From Oscillatoriales cyanobacterium CG2_30_40_61 (lineage in GTDB: Bacteria > Cyanobacteriota > Cyanobacteriia > Cyanobacteriales > Microcoleaceae): DNA of 32,611 nucleotides. Below the pieces are notes generated by a model, which saw nothing but the letters and a program-made list of their open reading frames with translations, had not been told where the DNA came from and made no database searches. The DNA lies in contig MNYZ01000032.1 of the NCBI GenBank assembly GCA_001873365.1, positions 1-32,611 of the forward strand. Reading direction: 5' to 3'. Shown piece after piece: positions 6,669-14,653 of this stretch (the first letter of the stretch is position 1; each line of letters begins with the position of its first letter). The translations under genes and the position numbers were made by a program.

Positions 6669-9428
6669 TCAAGAAAACAGTTGGTTTGATAAGTTTATTA
6701 TTGTTTTCATACCTGATTTAAGGTTCTCTACACCTGACTTGAGCATATCGATGAACGTCTTGTAATCATTAATTTCATCCTGAAGCTTTTTGGCAATATC
6801 TACCTCGCCTTCCTGCTTGGCTACTTCGTTAAGTGTTTCAAGGTAGTCCAGATAGTGTGGATTAAATGGTGCCATCACAAGTGTTGAAAGTTCATCTACA
6901 ACCAGTCGCAATCCTTTCAATTTTTCTTCTATTTCAGAATCAAGAGAACTGATTTTTTGGTTGATTTCTTTTTGCAATTTCTTTCTGTTAAGCAAATCCT
7001 GCTCTTTACCTTGTTTTTTCTTCAGGTTCTCATTGTCAGTAATTTCCTCTCTAATTTCCTCCCGATCCATTCTGGTGCATTCATGGGTGTGAACCGTGTA
7101 TCTATGACCACATTTAGTACACATTCCCTGCGAGTTCATAGCGGAGCAGCCACTTAGATCTAATTGCTTGTATGACAAACCACAGTTGACATGACAGTTA
7201 CTACCACAAATTGTACAGAAAGTGTTCCACATGGCTGGTGTCTCTTTAGCTGAAACCCTGATCCTTTTCACCGTGATATTGCCGATATCCTTAGACAAAT
7301 CATCCAATTCACGAATTACTTTTTTTAAGGCTTGTTTGTGATTATTTAATGTCGCAATTTGAGCATAAATTTCACTACGATTTTTTTCCAACTGCTTCCT
7401 TTTTTGAACTATATTTTTAAATACTTTTGAAGAAACTGGATCGACTTCTTGGGCTAACTGTATTAGTTCATTAAATGATTGGTTTGCTTCATTTCTGAAC
7501 ATCAAAGATACCCTACTCCACTCTTCAGCAGTTACCCACAAATTATCAAAACAGATGACGGGACATTGCTCTAAACCTGCGGCTTCTATTGCATCCTTTG
7601 TATCGGCATCAACCTCTAATGTATTAGTCACACAAACTACAAGGTTTTTGTAACGATCTTTAGGCAATAATTCTTTCAAGCATCCTACAACAAATTTCTG
7701 CTCCGTCGTTAACCTCTTTTCATTCCAAACAATCCCAAATATATGTACCTGGTTTAGTTGTGTTATCTGCTCAAGAATTTGCTTCATGTGAGAGCGATCT
7801 GTTTCCACACCTGTTGTATCAGCAAAACCAGGAGTATCAATAATGTGTAAATCAAACTCTTGAGTTTTAAATGTATATTTGGAAGTCGATGTAGTTGCAC
7901 TAGCCCCCTTTGCACGTTGTTGGTTTTCGGTATTCAGGTGTGCAAATTGCTCTTCAGCTTCTAATTTATTGCCTTTTTGTGATCTTGTAGAGATACAGTA
8001 TTTACGTTCTGTTTTGTTTTTCCCATCAACACCAAGACACCAGTTGTAGAAGGCATTGATCAATGTTGACTTTCCAGCACCAGTCTTTCCTACAAAACAT
8101 ATAGTAAGCTCTTTCCGTGGTTGTATTTTATCTGCCATTGGAAGCGAGTCGTTCAGGTTAACTAATTGTCCGTCTTGTGAATTCATTAGAGAAGCTCCAT
8201 AACTTGCTATTTTCTGTTGTTGCAGATTTTTCAATGCTTCAAATTCAGTCTGTATCCATTCCAAGGGGAAATCACTCTCTAACTGAAATAAACGAAGTTC
8301 GTGAGAAGGGTTAATCTGCAAGTAATATAAATCGGCAAAAAAAGCTGCCAGTAATTGGTGGATTTTTACGATCGCATCTTTAATAAGTTTGAGACTTTCA
8401 TCTTTTGTCTTTCCACCCGATGTCTCTAACTGATGTTTTTCTTCCAGCCAATTCCAAGTAAACGTTTCTGGAAGTGATCCCTCACAACCCCAAAAATGTA
8501 TATGAAAATAAATTTTTTCATTGGTTACGTCGCTATAAATAACCACTGTTGGGATCGGAGATAAATCTCTTTCTAGCTGCAATTTTACTTCTGTATCAAA
8601 AACCGAACTTTTGAAAAACTTTCCGTAGAATTCGACAGGGCAAAGCTCACTATCAAGTGGATAGTATTTCCCTATAAACTCTTTTAGTTCACTTCGCACT
8701 GTCTTATGGAAAGTGGCATCAAATTCTGGGCAGCCTTCAATATCTGGGGGAGACACAAGTATGAGCAGATGATGTTTCTGTCGCCCTCTGACAAGGATCT
8801 CTCGCATTTCCTCGCGGCTTAAAACACCAGACCAGTTTTCTCGATCCCATGTCGCCTGAATTTCTTGAAGCTTTAAATCAATATCTTTGGCTTTATTTTC
8901 TTGCACAAGTTGTAAGTGCAGATAACTTAGCTGGAGTCTTTCCGCCCGTTCTTTTTCTAATATCTCTAACTCGCGTTCCCGCAGTTCTAAAGTTCGTTCA
9001 ATTTGCTGTTGCTGAACTTCAGCGATGTTGCCATCCTGTTTGAGTCGCTCTTTAGCTAACTGTAAAGCTTGTTTTTTCAGTTGCAGATCCTTTTCGGAAA
9101 TTTCGAGAGCGCGTTCTCCTCGCTGTGCTTCTGCTGCGGCAATCTCCATACCTGCTCTAATCTCGATCTCTCGCATACTGGCAAGGTCTGCTTGGATCTT
9201 GACTAACTCCTGCTCACGTTTCGCTTTGCCTCGCAGATACTCAGCCTCAGCTTTTCGGATCTGGTCATTTTCGGCTCGTTTAGCTAGTGCTGATTGATTT
9301 GCGGGAGGAGATGATTTACTTTGTGGAGAAGTATTTGCAAGTTTTCTACTAGCAACGTTTGCAATAATTCGGCTAGCAGTTATTGATATAAACGAACCAA
9401 TTGCAACAAAAATTTGAGTAGTCACCAT
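6669..9428 (-). CDS. Large coiled-coil GTPase with a Cys/His cluster
   Basis: A 919-residue protein with an unusual architecture. Residues 1-28 are hydrophobic or amphipathic and may bind membrane. About 45-190 is a charged coiled coil. About 200-395 is a domain I cannot name. About 440-650 is a GTPase with P-loop GKTGAGKST (447-455) and DTPGF (531-535); VTNTLEVD may stand in for the G4 motif. It resembles AIG1/septin-like GTPases more than classical translation factors. A second coiled coil leads to a cluster of Cys738, 741, 745, 749, 761, 770, 773, 784 and His746, 775, 780, 782, likely to bind zinc. A further coiled coil follows to the end. From memory, similar Cys/His segments occur after G domains in eukaryotic AIG1-like proteins; this needs a profile search. 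A small Asp-rich gene lies 48 bp upstream. Function is unknown; membrane remodelling or a conflict/defence role are guesses. Confidence 0.85.
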   Translation of the reverse strand: MVTTQIFVAIGSFISITASRIIANVASRKLANTSPQSKSSPPANQSALAKRAENDQIRKAEAEYLRGKAKREQELVKIQADLASMREIEIRAGMEIAAAEAQRGERALEISEKDLQLKKQALQLAKERLKQDGNIAEVQQQQIERTLELRERELEILEKERAERLQLSYLHLQLVQENKAKDIDLKLQEIQATWDRENWSGVLSREEMREILVRGRQKHHLLILVSPPDIEGCPEFDATFHKTVRSELKEFIGKYYPLDSELCPVEFYGKFFKSSVFDTEVKLQLERDLSPIPTVVIYSDVTNEKIYFHIHFWGCEGSLPETFTWNWLEEKHQLETSGGKTKDESLKLIKDAIVKIHQLLAAFFADLYYLQINPSHELRLFQLESDFPLEWIQTEFEALKNLQQQKIASYGASLMNSQDGQLVNLNDSLPMADKIQPRKELTICFVGKTGAGKSTLINAFYNWCLGVDGKNKTERKYCISTRSQKGNKLEAEEQFAHLNTENQQRAKGASATTSTSKYTFKTQEFDLHIIDTPGFADTTGVETDRSHMKQILEQITQLNQVHIFGIVWNEKRLTTEQKFVVGCLKELLPKDRYKNLVVCVTNTLEVDADTKDAIEAAGLEQCPVICFDNLWVTAEEWSRVSLMFRNEANQSFNELIQLAQEVDPVSSKVFKNIVQKRKQLEKNRSEIYAQIATLNNHKQALKKVIRELDDLSKDIGNITVKRIRVSAKETPAMWNTFCTICGSNCHVNCGLSYKQLDLSGCSAMNSQGMCTKCGHRYTVHTHECTRMDREEIREEITDNENLKKKQGKEQDLLNRKKLQKEINQKISSLDSEIEEKLKGLRLVVDELSTLVMAPFNPHYLDYLETLNEVAKQEGEVDIAKKLQDEINDYKTFIDMLKSGVENLKSGMKTIINLSNQLFS

Positions 9429-9476
9429 ACAACCTTAACACTGTTAATTGTTAGTCTTTTAATTCAAACTTAAGAT

Positions 9477-9707
9477 TTAATCGCAAGAGTCGTCACCCCC
9501 GTAATCGCCAGCATCACAATCTCCATCATGATCGTTGTCTTCACAGCCATCGTAGTAATCATCATTATGGTCGTCATACTCCTCTTGATGGTCATGATCA
9601 TAAGGATCTTGGTAGTCATCACCACTACTATCACCTTGATAGGAAGAATGATTTCGACGACGGCGAAGCTCATCTGTGAGAGCATTTAAGGCATTGTGAA
9701 CATTCAT
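9477..9707 (-). CDS. Small Asp-rich acidic protein, unknown
   Basis: A 76-residue frame. The first 20 or so residues are helical and basic (ending RRRRNHSS); the rest is dominated by Asp, with Tyr, His, Gly and three Cys. By my count 21 of 76 residues are Asp. It could bind metal ions or mimic nucleic acid, but no family is recognised. It lies on the same strand as the GTPase gene, 48 bp upstream of its start, suggesting one transcript. No good Shine-Dalgarno sequence is visible. The GAT/GAC-rich DNA is close to a trinucleotide repeat, so a chance open frame cannot be excluded. The alternative frame (Met/Ile/Thr-rich, 9470-9685) is clearly the less protein-like one. Confidence 0.5.
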   Translation of the reverse strand: MNVHNALNALTDELRRRRNHSSYQGDSSGDDYQDPYDHDHQEEYDDHNDDYYDGCEDNDHDGDCDAGDYGGDDSCD

Positions 9708-9826
9708 AATTGATATTGAAGATATCGTTCAGATTGATCGTAACAATAAATTTTTATTTTGTCCGTACTAAAAAGCCTACTTAATATCGGGAGTTTTCCA
9801 GACAACAACCTAAAATAAAATGGGTA

Positions 9827-9864
9827 AATAGGGGGAAATGTTGGACAATAGGGGGAAATGTTGG
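9827..9864. promoter_or_regulatory. Tandem 18-bp direct repeat before the STAND gene
   Basis: AATAGGGGGAAATGTTGG occurs twice with no mismatch, at 9827-9844 and 9847-9864, a 20-bp period. It lies between the divergent acidic-protein and STAND genes. A plausible promoter for the STAND gene overlaps it: TTGGAC at 9841-9846 and TACAAT at 9866-9871, with a long 19-bp spacer. A 20-bp period means almost two helical turns, fitting a pair of protein-binding sites on the same DNA face. The binding protein is unknown. Confidence 0.55.
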
Positions 9865-9900
9865 GTACAATATAACCAAAGTTGACATCTACCAGACTTT

Positions 9901-11274
9901 ATGAATCTTGAGAACGTGTTAAAACTTGCTGATGATCTGATATTTGCGAGAACAGGTAAGCATCTGAATGATTTACAAGAAACGATTCTACGAGGAACAT
10001 GGGATGATGAAGACTACAAAGAAATTGCCAAAACTGTTAATCGTTCTGAGGATCGAGTTAGAGAAGTTGGAATGGAATTATGGCAAATTCTTTCACAGCA
10101 GTTAGGGGAAAAAGTTAGTAAATCAAATTTAAGATCAGCAATGGAAAGGTTACAAGTCTCACTATTTTCAAATGTCGGACAAGATCATGTTCAAGTTGGT
10201 AATATTAACTTTTGTGAAAAAATAAGACAACCACCAGATATACCTAACTCAAATTCAGATTATCAACAATCACCAACTGAAAATCACGAATTAAGTGAAA
10301 TGCCAGAATTAGGTGTTTTTTACGATCGCACTTCCGAACTCGAAACCCTAAAAACCTGGATTTTACAAGAACATGGTCGCTTGATTACAATTACGGGTAT
10401 CAGTGGTATTGGAAAAACGAAATTGACCGTAAAACTTATACAAGAAATCCAACATAATTTTGAATATATTTTGTGGTATAATTTAGATTACTCCTCAAGT
10501 TTTACTGAATTTAAAACCGAATTAATAGAGTTATTTGATCAAAGCACAGATAGTGAATTAATCGCTAAAAATGGAAAGCGTTTAAAACCAATTAAATATT
10601 TACAAAAGCATCGCTGTTTAGTTGTTATTGATAATCTTCATCACCTGTTTTATAGTAATCAACTAGCAGGACAATATCAATCAGAATATGAAGAATTTCG
10701 CTATTTATTCAAACAGATAGAAGAATTATCTCATCAAAGTTGCTTTCTGCTCATTGGTTGGGAACAACCCATAGAATTAGCTGAAATTAGAAGCTCAAAT
10801 CCACGATTTAAAGCCCTAACCATTCGAGGGTTAGAAACAACAACTATAGCAGAGTTTTTTCCAGAACAAGAATTGGGAGAATATGAAAAATTAACCCCCA
10901 GGATTCATCACTATCAAGGTAATCCATTATGGTTAAATATAATAGCAAATTTTATCCCAGAAATGGAAGATTTTGGGGATAAAATTATTGAAAATAATAC
11001 TATTTTTTTACCCCAAAGTTTAAAGGATAATTTACAAAAGCAATTTAATCGTTTATCCCCAATTGAAAAACAAGTTCTATTAGAATTAGTTCAGCAAGAG
11101 CAACCTGTAAATTTAGCCCAACTTTTGATCAGGGGACAAATTCCTTCCTCAGATTTACTCAACGCCCTACAATCTCTATTCAGAAGGTGTTGGTTAGAAA
11201 AGCCAGACCATTTCTACTATTTACCCCCTGTTCCCAGGCAATATATCGCTCAAATGTTAACAAAACCTGACTAA
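9901..11274 (+). CDS. STAND-type NTPase with N-terminal vMAP-like helical domain
   Basis: A 457-residue protein. Residues 1-85 resemble the helix-turn-helix-like domain common at the N-terminus of cyanobacterial NB-ARC proteins (LNDLQETILRGTWDDEDYKE). A linker follows, then an NB-ARC-type ATPase: P-loop GISGIGKT at 166-173, Walker B CLVVIDNL at 239-246, and a GNPLW segment typical of the helical part of STAND proteins. A winged-helix-like region ends the protein. There are no WD40, TPR or other C-terminal sensor repeats and no obvious enzymatic effector, so it is short for the class. STAND proteins act as nucleotide-driven switches in signalling or defence. It is divergent from the GTPase/acidic-protein pair and is preceded by a tandem 18-bp repeat. 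Confidence 0.8.
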   Translation: MNLENVLKLADDLIFARTGKHLNDLQETILRGTWDDEDYKEIAKTVNRSEDRVREVGMELWQILSQQLGEKVSKSNLRSAMERLQVSLFSNVGQDHVQVGNINFCEKIRQPPDIPNSNSDYQQSPTENHELSEMPELGVFYDRTSELETLKTWILQEHGRLITITGISGIGKTKLTVKLIQEIQHNFEYILWYNLDYSSSFTEFKTELIELFDQSTDSELIAKNGKRLKPIKYLQKHRCLVVIDNLHHLFYSNQLAGQYQSEYEEFRYLFKQIEELSHQSCFLLIGWEQPIELAEIRSSNPRFKALTIRGLETTTIAEFFPEQELGEYEKLTPRIHHYQGNPLWLNIIANFIPEMEDFGDKIIENNTIFLPQSLKDNLQKQFNRLSPIEKQVLLELVQQEQPVNLAQLLIRGQIPSSDLLNALQSLFRRCWLEKPDHFYYLPPVPRQYIAQMLTKPD

Positions 11275-11438
11275 ACACAGCCAAGATATTAGAATTATTT
11301 TTTGAGGATAGGATCAAACTGCTCCTACTACTGATCAACGATTTAGACAGTCAGGGTCAGGATTTTAGCCTTGAGGATGAAATCTGGGATAAATTAAGAG
11401 TAGGTAACGCGATCGCAGGAGTAACAATCTATGACTGA
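11271..11438 (+). pseudogene. Possible gene remnant, open frame without a start codon
   Basis: A 55-codon frame between two stops, with no ATG, GTG or TTG. It encodes a protein-like sequence containing FEDRIKLLLLLINDLD and LEDEIWDKLRVGN. It follows the STAND stop directly in another frame and ends in a TGA overlapping the first codons of the next gene. It may be a fragment of a decayed gene or chance; no family is recognised. Confidence 0.25.
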
Positions 11439-11820
11439 CATGACAGTCGCTCTGACTCAACTCAAAGCCGCTGAGAAACGGGAAATTGGGGTCTACCTGC
11501 CCTACTATGATGAAAAGAAGCGCAAATACTTGCCCTATTCGATTAGCCTTTATAAAGAAAAGAGCTTGGAAGGCGCTCGGAATATTGATGGCGGAGATGG
11601 AATTCCCTTTGTGGCTACTTGGAATGTTTCCTCTTTACCCGCCGATTTAACCCGTTGTCGAGTACAGTTTGATGGCAATGCCGATCTCAGTTATGAAGTG
11701 ATCCTGTGTAACTATGAATTTATTAAGTATTTAATTGAAGTTCTGCAAAATTTTAGCCGGACTCGTACCGTTGATTTTTCTCAAGAGTTCTATAAGAAAC
11801 TTTTGCATTTGGATCATTAA
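11431..11820 (+). CDS. ebsA: EbsA-like type IV pilus-associated protein
   Basis: A 129-residue soluble protein conserved in cyanobacteria. The segments REIGVYLPYYD, GIPFVATWNVSSLPADLTRCR and QFDGNADLSYEV match what I recall of the EbsA family. In Synechococcus elongatus, EbsA is needed for type IV pilus assembly and biofilm self-suppression. There is no signal peptide or membrane segment, so it should act in the cytoplasm with the pilus motor. An AGGAG at 11417-11421 is nine bases before the ATG. The following BioD/DRTGG gene is on the same strand 150 bp downstream, an arrangement I believe recurs in other cyanobacteria. The assignment rests on remembered sequence, not on a search. Confidence 0.7.
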   Translation: MTDMTVALTQLKAAEKREIGVYLPYYDEKKRKYLPYSISLYKEKSLEGARNIDGGDGIPFVATWNVSSLPADLTRCRVQFDGNADLSYEVILCNYEFIKYLIEVLQNFSRTRTVDFSQEFYKKLLHLDH

Positions 11821-11973
11821 ATAAAGATTCACTCTACAATAGAAAGGCTACTGTTAAACTGTGCTAATTTCCTTTGAAAAGACTGATTACCTTAAATATT
11901 TTAAGGGGGAGTCTGGGGGAAATGTCATAATTTTTTGAATTGAACGATAACGAATTCAGGAGTAAATTTGGTC

Positions 11974-13062
11974 ATGGATCATCGAAAATATATATTAATA
12001 GGGTCAACGGAGCCTTACACAGGTAAATCGGCTATTACCTTGGGTCTGGGTCATCTGTTTCAGGATCAGGGGTTAAAGATTGTGTATGGTAAGCCTTTGG
12101 CTACCGATATCAGTGATGAGAATGAATCCTTTGATGCTGATCTTCAGTTTGTGGCTCAAACCTTAAAATTGTCTCAAGAACAACTGTTATTCCCGATTTT
12201 AACCCTAGATGAAACCACAATTCATCAACGTTTACGAGGGGAAGATTCGGTCAAATATACGGAATCTTTGACTTCCTATCAACAGGAATCCTCTGCCGAT
12301 CTGATTTTACTCGAAGGGCCAAGAACCTTACAAGAAGGGCTGTTATTTGGTTTGTCTGTTCCTCAAATCGCCGATCAACTAGATGCGTCAGTTTTGTTAG
12401 TGGCGCGTTTCAATTCTCTCTTAGCATTAGATGATTTACTATACGCTCAACAACGTTTAGGCGATCGCTTATTAGGAATTATTATTAATGATGTTCCCCC
12501 CGAAAAACTAGAAATTACCACCACTCACATGCAACCGTTTTTGGAAGCCCAAGGAATTCCAGTATTTGGAGTTTTACCCAGAAATCCTATTTTACGAAGT
12601 GTCACCGTTAAAGAATTAGTTAAACAGTTGAAAGCCCAGGTTCTTTGTGGTCATGAACGCTTAGATTTGATGGTAGAAAGTTTGAGTGTCGGCGCCATGA
12701 ATGTCAGTTCGGCGATGAAGTATTTTGATAAATCTGTGAATATGGCCGTTGTGACCGGGGGCGATCGCACCGATATTCAACTAGCAGCTTTAGAAAAGTC
12801 TACTCACTGTTTAATTCTCACCGGTCAACTTCCCCCCGCACCCATGGTTTTAAGTCGGGCTGAAGATTTAGAAGTACCCGTCCTTTCTGTTGATTTAGAC
12901 ACCTTAGCAACGGTAGAAATTATTGATCGGACGTTTGGTCAAGTTCGTCTCCACGAACCGATCAAAGTTGCTGCTGTGAATCAACTTATGGATAAACATT
13001 TTGAACTGGAGCGTTTTATCCAATGGTTAGGAATTTCCTTACCTGTATCGGTTATTGGCTAG
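11974..13062 (+). CDS. BioD-like P-loop protein with DRTGG domain (phosphotransacetylase family)
   Basis: A 362-residue protein. Its N-terminal BioD-type P-loop domain has GSTEPYTGKSA near residues 10-20, and a central/C-terminal DRTGG domain includes VVTGGDRTDIQ. The same two domains form the N-terminal half of large phosphotransacetylases, but the catalytic PTA domain is absent, so acetyl-phosphate synthesis is unlikely. A regulatory or ligand-sensing role is inferred. The start is taken at the ATG at 11974. A TTG six bases upstream (11968) is also possible because AGGAG (11958-11962) is five bases from the TTG and eleven from the ATG. The gene ends eight bases before a strong inverted repeat. 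Confidence 0.82.
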   Translation: MDHRKYILIGSTEPYTGKSAITLGLGHLFQDQGLKIVYGKPLATDISDENESFDADLQFVAQTLKLSQEQLLFPILTLDETTIHQRLRGEDSVKYTESLTSYQQESSADLILLEGPRTLQEGLLFGLSVPQIADQLDASVLLVARFNSLLALDDLLYAQQRLGDRLLGIIINDVPPEKLEITTTHMQPFLEAQGIPVFGVLPRNPILRSVTVKELVKQLKAQVLCGHERLDLMVESLSVGAMNVSSAMKYFDKSVNMAVVTGGDRTDIQLAALEKSTHCLILTGQLPPAPMVLSRAEDLEVPVLSVDLDTLATVEIIDRTFGQVRLHEPIKVAAVNQLMDKHFELERFIQWLGISLPVSVIG

Positions 13063-13069
13063 TATGAAT

Positions 13070-13105
13070 CTTTGTAGAGACGTTGCTGGTAATGTCTCTA
13101 CAAAG
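13070..13105. repeat. 12-bp inverted repeat after the DRTGG gene
   Basis: CTTTGTAGAGAC and GTCTCTACAAAG are perfect inverted arms around a 12-base loop. The GTAGAGACGTT-type palindrome is a familiar intergenic repeat in cyanobacteria. It sits between convergent genes and could also help end transcription, although no T run follows. Confidence 0.7.
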
Positions 13106-13192
13106 TTAAACGATAATATTGATAATTAAGAGTTCTAATCAGCTTTCGGATTAGGATTGTAAAATCCATTTAAAATTGCTATATTTCTGCTT

Positions 13193-14569
13193 TTATTGCA
13201 TTAAAATTTTTTTAATTAACCATTCTTTGCCTTTGTAGGGTGCATAACGCAGGGGTAAATCTAATAAAAATGTTTGTTTTAATACACTGCGATCATGGGA
13301 AAATCGATCAAAGGTGGTTTTTCCATGGTAACTTCCTATCCCACTTTCTCCTACGCCGCCAAAGGGTAAAGATTTACCCCCAAATTGTAATACTGTATCA
13401 TTAAAACATAGTGTTCCTGATGATGTTTCTTGTAAGATTCGGTTTTGTTTGTCTTTATCCCTGGAGAAAAAATATAATGCTAAAGGTTGGGGACGACTGT
13501 TAATTTTTGCGATCGCTTCTCCTAAATTATGATATTCTAAAATAGGTAAAATCGGCCCAAAAATTTCTTCCTGCATAATTAAATCATCCCAGGAAATATT
13601 ATCGATTAAAGTGGGAGCAATATATTTAGTTTCGGGGTTGGTTTTGCCTCCAGTAATAATATTACCCGCTTTTAAGAATTGCTGTAATCGGTTAAAATGA
13701 AATTGATTAATAATTCGGGAATAGTCGGGACTTGTTTCGGGGTTATCGCCCCAAAAAGTTTTAATCCATTTTGGCAACGCTATAATTAATTCCGATTTTA
13801 TTAGAGAATTTACTAAGATATAATCGGGGGCAATACAAGTTTGACCCGCATTAATAAATTTACCCCAAATAATTCGTTTGGCTGTATAATCTAATTGGAT
13901 ATCATCCTCGACAATACAAGGGCTTTTTCCTCCTAACTCTAAGGTGACCGGGGTTAAGTGTTTAGCCGCAGATTCCATGACAATTTGACCTACTTTTGTT
14001 CCCCCGGTAAAGAAGATATGATCAAACTTTTCGGCTAATAATTCTTGACTGGTTTCTATTCCTCCTTCAACTACGGCAATATATTCAGAATTAAAAGTTT
14101 TACTAATAATTTTTTTGATGATTTTAGAGGTATTTACAGCAATTTCTGAAGGTTTTAAAATCGCACAATTTCCCGCCGCAATCGCTCCAATTAAAGGAGA
14201 AATTAATAGTTGAAACGGATAATTCCAAGGTGCTATAATTAACACAATTCCCAAAGGTTGAGGATAAATCCAGGTGGAAGCGGGAAGTTGACTTAAAGAC
14301 GCCCGGACTTTTTGCGGTTTAACCCAAGATTTGAGATGTTTCATGGCATAATTAATTTCAGCCACGGGGGAGAGTTCAAAATAGGATTCCAGGTCAGGAC
14401 GGCCTAAATCGGCTTTTATGGCATTAATAATCGCTGTTTCATGGAAGGCGATCGCCTGTTTCAAACCCTGAAGTTGGGTAAAGCGAAACTGGATATCCTG
14501 GGTTTGTCCCGTGGCAAAAAAGTCTCGCTGTTGCTGGATTAAATCTTGAATTGCTGTTTTTTGACTCAT
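13193..14569 (-). CDS. Aldehyde dehydrogenase (class 3-like, NAD(P)-dependent)
   Basis: A 458-residue aldehyde dehydrogenase oxidising aldehydes to acids. The nucleotide-binding FFTGGTKVG, general-base Glu211 (LELGGKSP) and catalytic Cys245 (GQTCIAP) are all present, and the length and C-terminal layout fit the class 3/fatty-aldehyde group. The start is the ATG at 14569, preceded by GGAAAA; a longer TTG form (14626) adds 19 residues that do not look like the family. Cyanobacterial relatives act on fatty aldehydes and apocarotenals, as reported for the Synechocystis enzyme. It is divergent from a carotenoid cyclase gene, which fits such a role, but the link is inferred. Confidence 0.92.
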   Translation of the reverse strand: MSQKTAIQDLIQQQRDFFATGQTQDIQFRFTQLQGLKQAIAFHETAIINAIKADLGRPDLESYFELSPVAEINYAMKHLKSWVKPQKVRASLSQLPASTWIYPQPLGIVLIIAPWNYPFQLLISPLIGAIAAGNCAILKPSEIAVNTSKIIKKIISKTFNSEYIAVVEGGIETSQELLAEKFDHIFFTGGTKVGQIVMESAAKHLTPVTLELGGKSPCIVEDDIQLDYTAKRIIWGKFINAGQTCIAPDYILVNSLIKSELIIALPKWIKTFWGDNPETSPDYSRIINQFHFNRLQQFLKAGNIITGGKTNPETKYIAPTLIDNISWDDLIMQEEIFGPILPILEYHNLGEAIAKINSRPQPLALYFFSRDKDKQNRILQETSSGTLCFNDTVLQFGGKSLPFGGVGESGIGSYHGKTTFDRFSHDRSVLKQTFLLDLPLRYAPYKGKEWLIKKILMQ

Positions 14570-14610
14570 TTTTGCTTTTCCAAAATTCCTTGATCCCCTT
14601 TTTATGGTAC

Positions 14611-14629
14611 AACTTGATCTAGTCAAGTT
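14611..14629. promoter_or_regulatory. 19-bp palindrome between aldehyde dehydrogenase and cruA
   Basis: AACTTGA-TCTAG-TCAAGTT is a perfect 7+5+7 inverted repeat, located 24 bp before the cruA start and 41 bp before the dehydrogenase start on the other strand. Its size and place fit an operator for a dimeric regulator controlling both genes. The regulator is unknown. Confidence 0.45.
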
Positions 14630-14653
14630 ATCGCAACTGAGGTCAAGCTGAGA

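Noticed and set aside
9470-9685. 71-codon minus-strand frame rich in Met, Ile and Thr
   Set aside because: Out-of-frame reading of the GAT-rich acidic gene; its composition is an artefact of the repeat.
13193-14626. Longer aldehyde dehydrogenase starting at TTG 14626
   Set aside because: The extra 19 residues do not resemble the family and would run through the palindrome; the ATG at 14569 has a GGAAAA upstream.
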